Source of the DNA: Apricaphanius iberus
Taxonomy: Eukaryota; Chordata; Actinopteri; Cyprinodontiformes; Aphaniidae
DNA length: 64,000 nt
Assembly (NCBI GenBank): GCA_028564705.1
Contig: JAPXFQ010002128.1
Location: 434,001-498,000, forward strand
Direction: 5' to 3'
The position numbers were made by a program, and so were the translations under genes. The notes below the pieces were generated by a model. That model had not been told where the DNA came from. It searched no databases and worked only from the letters and a program-made list of their open reading frames with translations. Positions 46,829-60,555 of this stretch are shown here, piece by piece; position 1 is the stretch's first letter; every line of letters starts with the position of its first letter.

Positions 46829-48930
46829 ACACAGTTCAGGTTGGTCGCAGGGTGTATCGGCAGCAAATCAGGCAACCCAACAGCTGGAATGACATTTTTG
46901 TTGTTGTAACTACAACCTAGATAAACCTCATCTTGCTATCATGTTTGTGTTCCATATACAACCTTTAATGATAAAACAATCTATAGGTGAAATCCAGTAC
47001 ACTGTAAAGTCTGACATGTTTACTTGAAAATATTTTGGAAATCGATTACCTTGGAAAAAGTAAGTAAACAAACTTAATTGTGGAAAGTATTGTGAAATCA
47101 TTATATTTGAGTGAGCTGTACTTTTGTTAAAGTTGAGACTACTTAACATAGCTTAGTACAGTTATACTTAAATCAAGCAGGACTGGCCTATACCCAACGT
47201 GTTCTACCTCTAACTTCTGTATTGCAATCCCTTTGTGAGCATGCCCTCAAGGACGAGTTATGATTTTCTCACCAGCCATGTTTCTATTTTTTTTCTATTT
47301 TTGCTTTCCATTTTACCTCAAGTTATTGTTAAGTCGAAGCTAACAGATTAAGTATAATGTATTTGAAAAGCATCAGGTTTCTCTCCCTGTCTGTGTCCTA
47401 AAAGGCTACGAATGAGAGTGAAAGAAAACAGGCAGTGTGCAGCCAAGGGTAGCATAGCCACTCCATTACTGTGATAGGCCTTGCCATTTGTCTCTTCCTT
47501 CTTGCTCTCCGACTCATGCACTTCCTATCCTTCATTTCCCTTCTCGATGGTCAGGGTATCATCTAAAGTTCATTTCTGCCTAATTTATCAATCAACATCC
47601 CCTCCATGGCCCTGTGTAATCATTAGATGTGCACACAGGATAACACTCATCAAATGTCTTTGTACAGCAAGAAAGCAGCATCAATTAATTAAATGCTAAA
47701 TTGCCCTGTGTCCCCAGGATATGCATTGGGGCAAGTATGAGCCTGCTAAATTAAGATAGGGTGAGGAGGTTAGGTGTTGGAGCTAAATTATTTTGCAACG
47801 GTATAGTTACTCAAGTGGTTCAAATTCCTTTCACCGAAATCTTCTGACAGCTGCTGCCTTTTTTGGAGAATATGGTGCTGTGTTAAATATAACCAACATA
47901 TTGTTAGTTAAGGTGCACAGAAAAAATTCTTATTGTCTTATCTTATAAATGTCTTATTAACTGAATTCATCAGCTCTAACAGCTAGTCAGACCGAGGTCA
48001 AAGCTCTAAGGTCTTTCTACAATCATTGAACGCACCACTACAAGACTACACTGATAAATCTGCAGCGGGATGCAGTTAGTTATTTTTGAGATCACTAAGA
48101 TGTTTAAAATTCAAGTCAGAGAAGACATACGGTTGGAAGAAGCAAAACGAAAATATTTTCAGTGATTTGCTGACAGGTGTCTATGGTTTCTGCATGAGGG
48201 TTAGAGAGAGCAACTCTTTGTAGCAGAAACAGAATAGATGCTCTCTAAGCTGAACAAATGTATTCAGTTAAAAAAGAGGATTTTAGAAAGTTGACCTGGG
48301 ATTTACTGCTGAGTGCACTCTAACTGCAAGTCAGAAATTGATGATTTCAACATTTCTCATTGTTGTGTCGCTATCAAAGAATAGTATTTCCATTTTGTTT
48401 ATCAACATCAGCAACATTTTCAAAAATAGAGACTGTAGAATAACATGTGCACCACTGGTTTAAAAAGATAAAAATTGTCAGAAGTGCCAATGAATAGTTA
48501 GACCAAGGGGCAGCTCCGCTGGCCAAAAGTGTAGCCAATGCCACAGTGACAAAATTGCAATTATCCCAGTCATCTGCTAAATACTGACTCAAGAAAGGAA
48601 CAAGTTACCATTGACTTCCATGTTAAAAATGCAACATTTAAAGCAAAAGTAAACACATTAACAGCCTGGTACAAAAACAAAATTAGGTTAAGTTTACCAT
48701 AATCACTACTCTGAGAGGGGAGATTTTTTATAACTAATTTGTGTAGGTGGAATTTAAGCTTGCAACACAGGGACACAGTGTCATGTTTTCTCTGCAACCA
48801 GTATACATTTTTATTGACCACTAATGGCAGGAAGGCAAAAAAAGTCATGTTTTCACTCAGGAAGAGATTGAAAATTGGCAACAAATTACATATCATAGTT
48901 CCAATTTTCCGTCCTTTGCTACATGAACAT
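46829..48930. other. Repeat-poor non-coding stretch
   Basis: Positions 47400-47770 are evenly composed and TAAT-rich (CTAATTTATCAATCAACATC near 47580, GTGTAATCATTAGATGTGC near 47613, TCAATTAATTAAATGC near 47681) and may be a conserved element. The rest is AT-rich with nothing recognisable. Confidence 0.35.
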
Positions 48931-48934
48931 GGTT

Positions 48935-50010
48935 TGTGGTTTATTGCTGGCCAGGTGAATATTATGCCCTTAGCATCCCCTAACAGGTGCTTCATGCTCA
49001 GTGCCCTTGTAAGGACACAGTGTGCAGCGCTCGGCTTAGTTGTTTACTCTCTGAGTCAAGCAGCTGTGCAGAACATTTATAAAACTCTCATAAGTACACT
49101 ACAGATGGATACAGGTCCCCCCTCGCCACCACTCCCTGGCTCATGATTAATGAGCAGCACTTGGAGCCGCATGTGTTGCCGCCTTTCAACACTGACTTGT
49201 CTTTCCGGAGCCGACATTTTGTATCCTCTGTGATAAATGAGTTCTTCTGTGTCGTTCATTACAGTGTTCCCCAGCCAGAGCTCTCCCATGCATATTCTTG
49301 TTCACTAAGCCTTGTGCCATGCTTTTATTCTGTGTGGGTGTCCGTGTCAATTTGCATCAGACTCACTTATCAAGACAGCAATCCAGTGAAAAGCATGCCC
49401 AGGGAATGAGTTGACAGTAATTTGGGACCGTTACAAAGGCAGACAAGTCAATATAGGACAACTTGACAGCCCAAGGAGGAAGGACTGCAGTGCTCTAGTG
49501 GAAGCCTTGATGCCTGGGAAGCCCTGGTGGCAGGAAAGTGGTCACTCTTCTGCTGTGCATGCAGTGTTATGACAATGGCCTGGTAATGATTATTCTCCCC
49601 CTGAAGTTATTGCTGTAATTTGGTCTGTTGTAGAATGGAGTCCATTTGTCTAACAATGCAGGCACAGCCAGTCTACTGAATCGACACACTCTTGCTGGTG
49701 CATACACAGACTCTGCGCATATACACAACAAATGCTCGCGCACGTACTCACAAAGCACCATTGCGCACACAAATAAACACACTCCTGCAAGTAAGCACTC
49801 TCTCAAGGGCATGTTTCAATAAAGCGGCATTGGGGAAAAAAGCCATCTGATGGATTGGACCTGGAGACGGCAGCTCAGGCAAATCCCCTAATGTGGCATA
49901 AATACAGCGGTAGTGCTGCAATCGTTCTCCACAGACAATGTAAATTATATTGTCAGACTCAGTCATTTCCTCGCTTGCTGCACAGCTAACAAGAGTCAAC
50001 ACAAAAGCTC
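48935..50010. promoter_or_regulatory. Candidate conserved non-coding cluster
   Basis: About 1 kb is free of repeats and of balanced composition. Motif-dense parts lie at 48950-49420 (GGCTCATGATTAATGAGCAG near 49139 is nearly symmetrical, CATTAC near 49257, CAATTTGCATCAGACTC near 49348) and at 49830-49990 (GGCATAAATACAGCGG near 49895). Overlapping long frames on opposite strands at 48570-49146 are both non-coding in character. A CA/CG-rich stretch at 49680-49800 may be a degraded microsatellite. Confidence 0.33.
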
Positions 50011-50965
50011 AACAGGGAAAGGAGGAGACCTTAGTTTGAAGGGACATGAAAATCAATTGATATGGTAACCTATCTACAAGACACACAAAATAATGCACAT
50101 GTGTGAAATAGGGAGAAAAAGGTATCCTTTGGATTAAATTTTCAACAGCTTTTAGAACAGTCTTGGGCAAAATGTTTAAGGCAAAAGCTTCTGTAACACT
50201 GTTTCCCACGTTGATGTGCATGATATTATATTTAAAAAGTGTCAATAACTTTGGTCTAACTGTGAGTAAACAAAGTTGGGTTAGAGGGACAAAAAGTTTG
50301 TCATGCCCTTAAAATGCTTTGTTGTTGATGTGCCCCTTTCCGCATAGTCTGCATGTGCATTGCCATCAGGAGTGTGTATCTGCATTAGGACAGGGTAAGT
50401 TTTACTGTAATGTTATTACACTTTCGGTTTTTATATTAAATGAGTAGGAATGTGTCACACTTTTTTCGGTGTTTGGTATTTTTAAATGTTAATTTTCTTT
50501 GTGGGTGATTTGTTTTCAGTCATTTCTGCTACATTAGTTCTTTCCTTCAAGTCTGATTCCATAGTTTACTCTTGTTTTATGCTTCCGGTATATTTATATA
50601 ATTTCCTTTAGATTATACCTGTCATCATTTACTGTGTTTTTATTTTGACCATTCAGTTGTTTATTTATATCAGGTCAGGTCTTACCATATTCTGTTCAGT
50701 CCCGTTTTTATGATTGTTCAAAAGGTCTTGCAATATTCAATTCCATTTTCAATTAACTTTCATTTATATAGTTCCAATTCACAAAAGATGTCATCACAAG
50801 GCACTTTATAAGAAAAGTCCTTTCAATACAATTATGCAAACATTCCAATCAGTAAAAAGTGTTTTTTTGTAAAGAATCGCGGCATATTATGTTGAGTCAT
50901 CAATGTGAGGTTGTGCCCGGATAATGCAGATTCCAACCACAGCAATTCATCAGCAATCCCTCATA

Positions 50966-51122
50966 CACTCTTAACCCTGATTAGTTGACTTTACTCGTGA
51001 ATCGCGAGGAAACCCGCTGTCTTATACCACTTTAGTTTTTACACAAGCTAAAACTAAATATGTTGAGTATAACTAATGCAGAATGTTAACTTTTTACACA
51101 AGCTAAAACTGGGTTTACAGTG
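50966..51122. mobile_element. 157-bp MITE with TA target duplication
   Basis: Ends CACTCTTAACCC and, reverse-complemented, CACTGTAAACCC. TA flanks it at 50964-50965 and 51123-51124. A 20-bp phrase, TTTTTACACAAGCTAAAACT, occurs twice inside. It lies in the L2 3' region. Confidence 0.85.
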
Positions 51123-51746
51123 TACTGGGCAAGCATGTAACGACAGTAGAGAGGAAAATCCTTAACAGGAACAAACCTCCAGCAGAACCTGGCTCAGTGC
51201 AAGTGGTCATCTGCCACAACCGTATGGGGCTTTGAGAATACAAAGAATAGACAGAAGCAGAAGAAAAAAATGAACTGAGGTAAGAGTACTTTATATATTA
51301 AAGAAAGTAAATAATTTACAACAGGACATGGTGGATGCTTAGTCACTGGGAGCATAATCCAAACCGATGTTCCCCATCCAGCAGGGCACTGCACCTGAGC
51401 AGGATATCAGGTGTAGCTTCTATGGAGAGAAAAACATTTAGAGAAAACAAGGTTAGCAATCACAATAACAGCAGAAAAATACATCTGGAAAGTAGTAGAA
51501 GAGGAAAGTAGAAGAGGGAAGAAAATAGGTCAGTCTGTCCTCCAACAGTTTAAGCTTAAGCAGCATAACTACAAACATAACTCCAGATAAACTAAGCCAT
51601 TCTAACTATAAGCTTTATCAAAAAGGAAGGTTTTAAGCCTAGTCTTTAAAACAGACAAAATAGACTGCCTCACAGACTAAAACCGTGAGCTGATTCCACA
51701 GGAGAGGAGCCTGATAACTAAAAGACATGCCTTCACAGCTTTCAAC

Positions 51747-52764
51747 TACTGGGATAGACATATATATGCCAACATTTTAACATTGGTGTTATAGAGTATT
51801 AATTTGTGCTAACATTTAACTTGTACCTTGTAGTTAATGTTGGACCACAAAGTAAAACGGCTAGTTACTGTATAATCCCGCCTCCTGCACATCCCCCACA
51901 CCAACCCCCCGTGCTGCGCACCCGCTCCGCTTATGCAGAGCTGCATCTCAAACAGTATTCTTACAGTGAATTTGGAAAGTACCTCAAATAAACTCTGTTA
52001 TATTAATGGCTCAGATGTTTGGTTTATTTAATTTTTTTTGTAAAAAAACGGAGTCAATAAAGCCTATTTCAGTTGTTAAATCTCCAGGCTTTAGACAGAG
52101 CCGAAAACAACTAGCTTAGTCCATTAAAAATATCTTTCCAGCCCAGTATATAAAAAAGCAGTGGGTGTTGTTTGCTCCTGTTTACTGACAATTCTGAGAT
52201 GCCACAAATCAATGAATTAACCACACAAGGCTGTTATAAGATCACATAAGCAGCTTGATAAATGGCTAACCCACATTAGCATTAGCATGTAGCCACTTAT
52301 TTCTCTGTTCATCAGAGGTCTTTGTTCTTTGATCCAGATGCCATTCTTTAGAAATGTAAATTAAAATCCTGTAATCCATGCAGCCAAACAGGTGTTTTCA
52401 TAGAGAAAGTAAAAAAATCCAACAAAAATAGGGTTTTAAGCTGCCAAAAACTGAAGCAGCCATTAACTTTGAGAAGGAGGAGGGTGTGTTTGGAACTCTA
52501 GCAGAGGTAAGCCACTCTGTCTGCAAGGGTGGTGCAGACACCTCTAGCGCTCCCTTGTTTTCAATTAGTGATGTCACTGGTTGAACACTCAGTCGTTTTC
52601 TAGGAGTGTGAGAGGCAGCGGCTAAGAGAGCAGCATTCAGGAGGATTACTCAAACATGTGTCAATTAATCCAGAAACCACTCTGATGGGGGGTTAAGATA
52701 AAAAAAAAATACCAGATGGTTCAAAACTCCAAAAACTTGATTTTGCATTATATCTGCCCTTTAA
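51747..52764. mobile_element. Probable TTAA-type MITE inside L2
   Basis: The right end, reverse-complemented, reads TTAAAGGGCAGATATAATGC, and the left end reads ACTGGGATAGACATATATAT, a degenerate match. L2 sequence stops near 51745 and resumes at GATTTAGTGGTAAGG (52765). The same terminus type occurs at 37019. The interior has no coding sequence. Confidence 0.5.
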
Positions 52765-52864
52765 GATTTAGTGGTAAGGAGGAGGATCTTAAAATATTCT
52801 GGATTTCACATGGAGCCAATGGAGGGAAGCTACAAAGGAGAAATGTGAACTTTCTTTTTATTAT

Positions 52865-53640
52865 TCAACAGAACTCTTGCTGCAGCATTTTGATCAACTG
52901 AAGGCTTTTAACTGCATTTTGTGGATTTACTGATGATAAGGGATTACAGTAGTCCAGCCTTGAAGTCACAAATGCATGGAATAGTTTCTCTACATCGCTC
53001 CTGGACAGTATTATTCTAATTTTAGCAATAGCCCGGAGGTGGAGGAAAGACATTTTAGAAACCTGTTTAAAATGGGATTTAAATGTCAAGTCTTGATAAA
53101 AAATTACACAGAGGTTCTTTGCACTATTATCAAAGGGAAATTTAATGCCATCCAGATGAAGTGATAGACTTCTGTTCCAAAGACAGCAACTTCGTCTTTT
53201 CTGAAATTAAATGCAGAAAGTTCAGAGTCATCCAGGTTTTTAGGTCTTCGAGACATTCCTGTAATCTACCTAGCTGATTGGATTTATTAGGATTAATGGA
53301 TAAATGCACTTGTGTATCATCAGCATAACTGGAAATGCGTACCATGCTGTCTAATTATTTTTCTAATTGAAGGCATATATACAGTAAAGAGAATCAGTCC
53401 AAGCACAGAACCCTGTGACACTCCGCAAGTAACTCTTGAGTGTTAAGAAGGTTTATCATTAACATAAACAAACTGGAATTTGTCGGACAGATATGATTGA
53501 TAACAGCCTAGTGATTTTCCCTTGATCCCTGCAAAACGTTGAATCCTTTCTAAGAGAATATTATGATTGACTGTGTCAAAAGCAGCACTGAGATCCAACA
53601 AAACCAGAACAGTCACAAGTTCCCTATCTTTGGCCATTAG
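52865..53640 (-). pseudogene. L2 reverse transcriptase, broken
   Basis: Three open minus-strand pieces follow family order. 53637-53443 has VLVLLDLSAAFDTVNHN, which is motif A with its catalytic aspartate. 53345-53142 has RISSYADDTQVHLS, which is motif C with the YADD pair. 53089-52865 has FHAFVTSRLDYCN and SLQLIK, the conserved C-terminal block. The motif B region between the first two pieces is broken by a stop and frameshifts. Catalytic residues are still visible, but no full-length product is possible. In active elements this enzyme copies LINE RNA at a nicked target. Confidence 0.9.
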
Positions 53641-53899
53641 AATATCATTAGTAACTTTTACCAGTGCTGTTTCAGTGCTATGATGAGCTCTAAAACCTGA
53701 TTGAAATTCTTCAAACAGGTTGTTGCTTTTTAGATGCTCACATACTTGATTAGCAACTATTTTCTAAATAATTTTAGATAAGAAAGGAAGCTTAGATATA
53801 GGTCTCTAATTAACTAAGTTATCTTGATTGAAGTAGGGTTTCTTAAGTAAAGGTTTAATTACAGCAACCTTAAGTTCCTGTGGTACATGTACATATACG

Positions 53900-56415
53900 T
53901 TTATTAAATATAGATTTTCCAGGGGCTAATCTAGGATCTAGGGTGTTTAAGGGTGCAGAGAACATAGAGAGCTGCCCGGCATGGGAAGATAAATTTGACT
54001 GTTTTGCACATTTTAACACAAGCACACACAACAGGAAATCTAATGTTAATGAATATCCAGTCACTTAGTCACATAGCACTTTGGCTTTAATGTTTATACA
54101 AGCATCTAACATAAGGTTTGGACAGTTACAGCTCATAAAAATATCAAACTAGAAACGTTAATTATCTTTAAAAAAAAACTAGAAAAGCATATCTAGTATA
54201 GCTCAGACCTCCGACAAGTTACATACAATGAAACACATACTGTCTTGAGCTAGGTCCTTTGATGAAGACAGCTTCATACTGCTTGACACATCTAAAAAAA
54301 AATGCCTGCTAAGAGAATAATAGCTGAATGCAAACCTGAGTTTTGTTGTATCACCAGTGAAGCATCCTGGCATTATTCATGTTTGGCATTCCCTTTAATC
54401 CAATTTAGTGTGTCTAAAACACCGCCATGAATCAAGAATGGGATCAAAAACCTCCTCCAAGACTAACTTCCAGGATAAGTTTGGCAATGAACAAAGACTT
54501 TTTTCAACATAATGGAGTGCCAGGACACAGTGCAAAACTGATAACTAGGGTAGTTTTCAAACCTGACAGTCCAGTAGACACGCCTCGAACGGGGATCAAA
54601 ATGGCAACAATCAGTACATTTCTATGCACATCTGAATCAAGCTTTTGCTTAAAAGAACAGCTAATAACTTAACCAGAATGGGAGCCTTTATTCCAGCTTG
54701 CATGTCACTCAGAATATCGAGTTATTGAATGTAGTGCATTCGACTCTGCAGCGTTAGGTGGCGACATTTATTCTTCCGGTTGCCTTAAGGTGGGATCACA
54801 CTGTGCGTTTTTCGGCTGTCTCAAAAGACTGCTTCATGCCACACTGTGTGAGCTCCACCAAGCTATAGAGGTGTGTCACACTGCATGGCACCAGATTTTA
54901 GTTGGTCAAACTGCACATCTAGCTGTAACAGGATGCACCAAAAGCCACTTAAAAGCGTACGTCACTGAAAGCTGACAAATGGACAGAGGCAAGATGGCGA
55001 CCAGGAGGTGTAAAGCATTAGCTGTGTTAATGCTTTTGTTAATTCAAATTGCAAACAGATGATGAGGAAGAAAAGACAAATCTGGATAAGCTTATGGCAG
55101 GGAAAAGGGGGACAGTTTGGGATGCTTGTTCTTCATAATGAGCTTGAGGTAAGCTCTGTTTAGCATTATCCTAGCTATCAAGTCACTCACAGGGCACAAT
55201 TTAATGCTTTAACGGCATACTGGCATAGTAACATTTCTGACTCTCCCTTAAGACTGCTGGTTTTGTTTTGTATGTGCAATAAATATGCGGTTGGGCAGCA
55301 CGTCACACTGCTCAGCCACAGACCGGCGAATCACATGCACGCTCAGTGTTTTTCATCATGACTCTTTTCATGACGAAAGTAAAGGATTAGGACGCCGGTA
55401 ATCACATTCTGTGATCCCGGCTTTGGAGAGTAACACAGATAGTAAACAAATGCTAGCAGCAGTGAAGCAGAAGGAATAAAAGCAGGATATGCCCAATGGT
55501 AAAAGAAATGGAAGACAACAACCCTGCAGCACAGTATGTTTCGTAAGTACTGTACTGTTTGATTGTGTTACACTCGTTGTTACTGGTTGTTCCAGTGTTG
55601 TTATTCCCACTTCTGCTTTCTTGTCACTTCCCGAAGTGGGAGTGTCATGCTGCTATTAGCTTAGGCTGTGATGATGTTTACATGCCAAGAAATTAGATTA
55701 TCTAAACACATATTCTGAGTGTGTTAGTCCAATTAAGTGAACAGCAGTTCAGTTTGACTCCAGCCAGACTACGGTGATTACATGCATTTCAAAAAACTGA
55801 ATTCAGTCATATTAAGGCAAATAATTAGGCTTTCTTTCCTTCATGTAGATACACTGATTGTTGCTTTTTTTTTAGCTAGTTCAGTTTTCATTCAAACCAC
55901 ACTTCGGGCGACATTTTTACCTCCTTGTCTGTGGTCGTGCTGCACCAAGAAGCACTAAAAAAAAAGGAACACCTCCTGTTCCATGAAATATCAACTAAAA
56001 GGAATAGATTCAGATTTTATTGGTTGTAGGAATGCTGTGTTGTCTTGGACAAATACTTTGCAGCAATGGGCTCGACATAAGCAGAGAACGAGACAAACTT
56101 CTTGTTATTTCCATGGTTGTTTCGGTTGTATTCACCCAGAATAGCATGCACTATAGTTTGCTTTTAGTACTTGGTATATTCAACTGAACTTCAGCAGAGT
56201 TCAATTCAACAAGCAGAGACTTAGGTCTTTAGGCGAACCAGAGTCTGCTTTTTTGGTTTGCTTTAGAGTTCAATTGCACATTCACACCTTCCCATATCAA
56301 TCAAACTTTCTGGGCAAATGAATTAGAGTTTGATTAAAGCACACTAAACACGGCTTCTGTGGATGCACCCTAAGTGAATAAAAAAAAAAAAATCCACAAC
56401 TCTTAATATCTATCA
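53900..56415. other. Non-coding with one dispersed repeat, no gene
   Basis: Besides the 54600 repeat, the segment 54790-55010 (AAGGTGGGATCACACTGTGC, CAAGATGGCGACCAGGAGG) and the block 56160-56370 look like MITE-type sequence, but I could not pair ends. The frames here are short and unfamiliar. Confidence 0.35.
54600..54785 (+). repeat. Dispersed repeat shared with 17887-17985
   Basis: CAATCAGTACATTTCTATGC, GCACATCTGAATCAAGC and CTTAACCAGAATGGGAGCC match the 17.9-kb copy in the same orientation. The match continues to CATGTCACTCA, and only this copy continues to TTATTCTTCCGGTTGCC. Confidence 0.6.
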
Positions 56416-56419
56416 TCAG

Positions 56420-56745
56420 TTCTCTTGCTCTTTCTGTGTCTCTGTTCTGTATCTCTGTTCTGTATTCTCCAAACCACAGACGGTCTCGGCAGATGACCGC
56501 TTGTGCTGAGCCTGGTTCTGCTGGAGGTTTCTTCCTGTTAAAAGGGAGTTTTTCCTTTCCACTGTCGCTTCATGCTTGCTCAGTGTGAGGGATTGCTGAG
56601 AATTACACAACGCAATCTTCTGTGGTTCTCTAATTTCTACATTAAACATTGTATTGTAATAACTCTCCTTGTAAAGTGCCATGAGATGACCTCTGTTGTG
56701 AAACGGCGCTATATAAATAAACTGAATTGAATTGAATATCTTTGT
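56420..56745 (+). mobile_element. L2 3' end (copy C), plus orientation
   Basis: It reads GGTTCTGCTGGAGGTTTCTT, GGGAGTTTTTCCTTTCCACT, GAGATGACCTCTGTTGTG, then GGCGCTATATAAATAAACTG and the AATTGAATTGAAT tail. This is the full L2 terminal layout in the opposite orientation to copies A and B. It is 5' truncated. Confidence 0.88.
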
Positions 56746-57635
56746 AAACCTATTGATACTTTGAATAAATTTGATGTTGTTCTCATTAAAAGCTAATGAA
56801 ATTTATAAAAGGTTCAACTTCAGTATACTACAAAAAAATATCTAATAGCATTAAGTGGTCAGTGTTTCCTCTGTGGGAGCGATTTGTGGCTGCCTGGGTG
56901 CTCACCAGGTAGTGCTTGGGTGGAGGTGGGGGTACCAACCCCCCCCAGCGCCAGGTGCCCTGGGTCAGTGCCTTGGCTGCTGATCTGCTGCTGCCTATGC
57001 AGATGGCTCCCATGATAGAGTTTCCCCCTCATCTGTAATACGTTTTTTTGCAAGCTCATTGCAAAGGTCTATGAATACTGTCCATTTACACTACCCACAC
57101 TGACTTCCAACACTTCAGAACCTCCCACTGCTGGGAACATTTCATGGCTACGCTACAGCCCAAAGATTTAATGTCATTGTTACCCCTTGTGGACTGCTCT
57201 TTGTCTCCTTCGTTGTGTCTCTTGGTCTTTACCAAAATTGTCCTTCCTGTGTCTTGCTGCTGCTCCTGCAGCTGTTTTTTGTCACGTTTGTTCCAAGAGT
57301 TTGTCAGACCGCAGCTGTTTGATCCTCACCACAGTTGTGTTCTCACAACAAGTTTGTGTTGCTAAGGAAAGCCTGTCAGATGTTCATTTTGCTGCATGAA
57401 AGTTTCTCCCAGTTCTTGTAAAACGCAGTGACACCCTGTAAAATGTTGCCCAAGATGCTGCGATGTGTCGACGACAAGATGGTATGGCTGCAGTGAAACA
57501 TAACATCCTTGGGAGAAAAAGCTATAAACAGACTTCAAGCTGTAGCTTCTGCTGTAGCAGACATAAATGTTATCTGAGAAGCTTTTAGCCTCAACCTACA
57601 GTACAGCAGCAGTCTGTACAGCTATTGCAATTATG
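56746..57635. other. Non-coding; GC-rich block at 56880-57010
   Basis: The block has GGTGGAGGTGGGGGTACC directly followed by a C8 run, which could form a short hairpin. I recognise no gene or element, and the frames on both strands are low-complexity. Confidence 0.4.
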
Positions 57636-57637
57636 TA

Positions 57638-59213
<1,576 letters not shown>

Positions 59214-59269
59214 TAGCAACAAGTAGATCCATATATAAGATGAAAAGAAGTTAAAACAAGCAGCATCTT

Positions 59270-60110
59270 TTACACATCTCTCATTGCCAAACATTGAAGC
59301 CCACAAGTTATCCAAACTTGCAAACTAACATGAACGAGAAACAGCTTTGCCCTTTCCTCGTGAGACATTTCCTCCCATAGCCGGCTAAAAAAGTGTTTCC
59401 CAATGCTGACAGGGAGAATGGATTGCCTCCATTACGTTTGGCTACAAACACATTCCGCTACGATGAAGGGGCCGTAAATTATCCTGCGAACGCACAGCTC
59501 AGGCCAGAGCCGAGCCAACAACACCCCCGCCTCCACCACCACCAGCACCATACACACATTTTTAATGGGGTTGGCCCGTCCACAGTTTGCAAAACACTGA
59601 ATCATACGCCCCATATCCAAACACACACTGTCACCTGTGTGTATATAGACGATGTGTGTATGTTACTGAAATAGAGCAGGCTTGTTAAATCAAGCACCTA
59701 GGAATAAGTCCTTGAACATATCATCTGAATAAGTCAGATTTAACAAAGACATGCAGTGTAATAAATCGCAGCCTGGTTACTCTCTCATGACTGGGCACAA
59801 CAGACTTCTGTTACATTACAGAACAATAAATGTGAGACGGGCCGCACACTGACAGGTCTAATGATGTGACGCTGGAGGGTGTAACAGTAGAAACATCAGC
59901 ACTATGTTGGGTCACATTCAGTTCACATGACACAAGAGTTGCTGGCAGCCGGTAAACCATCAAATAGGCCGAGACATTGCCCTGTGGCATGGTGAAATGC
60001 TAAGCATTTGTGCATAAATCATTACAGTGAAATAGTCAAATGTCAGCTTCCACAAGGTAGAGCCTGTTCGTCTTGTGTGATAGTCCCCTCCCAGTCTCAG
60101 CATGCATCGC
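59270..60110. promoter_or_regulatory. Candidate conserved non-coding region
   Basis: This is repeat-free, evenly composed sequence between two Tc1 elements. Examples are CCATTACGTTTGGCTAC near 59428, CCGTAAATTATCCTGCG near 59471, GGTCTAATGATGTGACGC near 59855, and CATAAATCATTACAG near 60012. The frames on both strands (59393-59674 and 59432-59626) have no known domain. The style matches the other enhancer-like blocks. Conservation is untested. Confidence 0.33.
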
Positions 60111-60555
60111 TGACTGGAATCTACGTCCTATTTCTTAGGCTGTTGACAACAAAATCCCCAAAGGCAATTCCTTCTAACTGTAACCAGTTTCCTTTCTTCT
60201 TCCCCACGACATTTCATCTGCATTGGTCTCCACTGCTTCTATTTTGTATTTACAAGGACACCTGAGAGGCCTAAATGGGGCTCAAGTTGAGAGCTTTTAA
60301 AAGTTAAGCAGAGTGTGTTGAGCTTCAAGGCTAATGGATCTGTTATATATTGAGTCTTGCAAAAGCATTCAATACTTACAATATTTTCACATATTGTGTT
60401 GTTACAAATGTACATTTGCAAATATTTATTTATTTGACAAAATACCACAAAATAACCCATGGATAGGAAATTGTTGATAGTTTTCCAAATTACAATATAT
60501 CCATCGACATTCAGCCCCCTCTATTCTGATGCCCCCAATTGAAATCAAGGGAAAG

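Larger units (their letters stand above)
50735..53890 (-). mobile_element. L2-type LINE (copy B) with reverse transcriptase, two nested MITEs
   Basis: The minus-strand order is reverse-transcriptase coding (about 53890-52865), a 3' region, and a TATATAAATGAAAG-type tail at about 50770-50735. The 3' region is collinear with copy A (AGAACCTGGCTCAG, GAGGAGCCTGATAACT). Two insertions break it: a 157-bp TA-flanked MITE at 50966-51122 and a TTAA-type MITE at about 51747-52764. Removing the first plus one TA restores the family phrase CTCATACTGGGCAAGC. The copy is truncated upstream of the reverse transcriptase. Confidence 0.88.

Noticed and set aside
48570..49146. Overlapping 141- and 135-codon frames on opposite strands
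   Set aside because: Mutually overlapping, no recognisable domain, and within an enhancer-like non-coding block.
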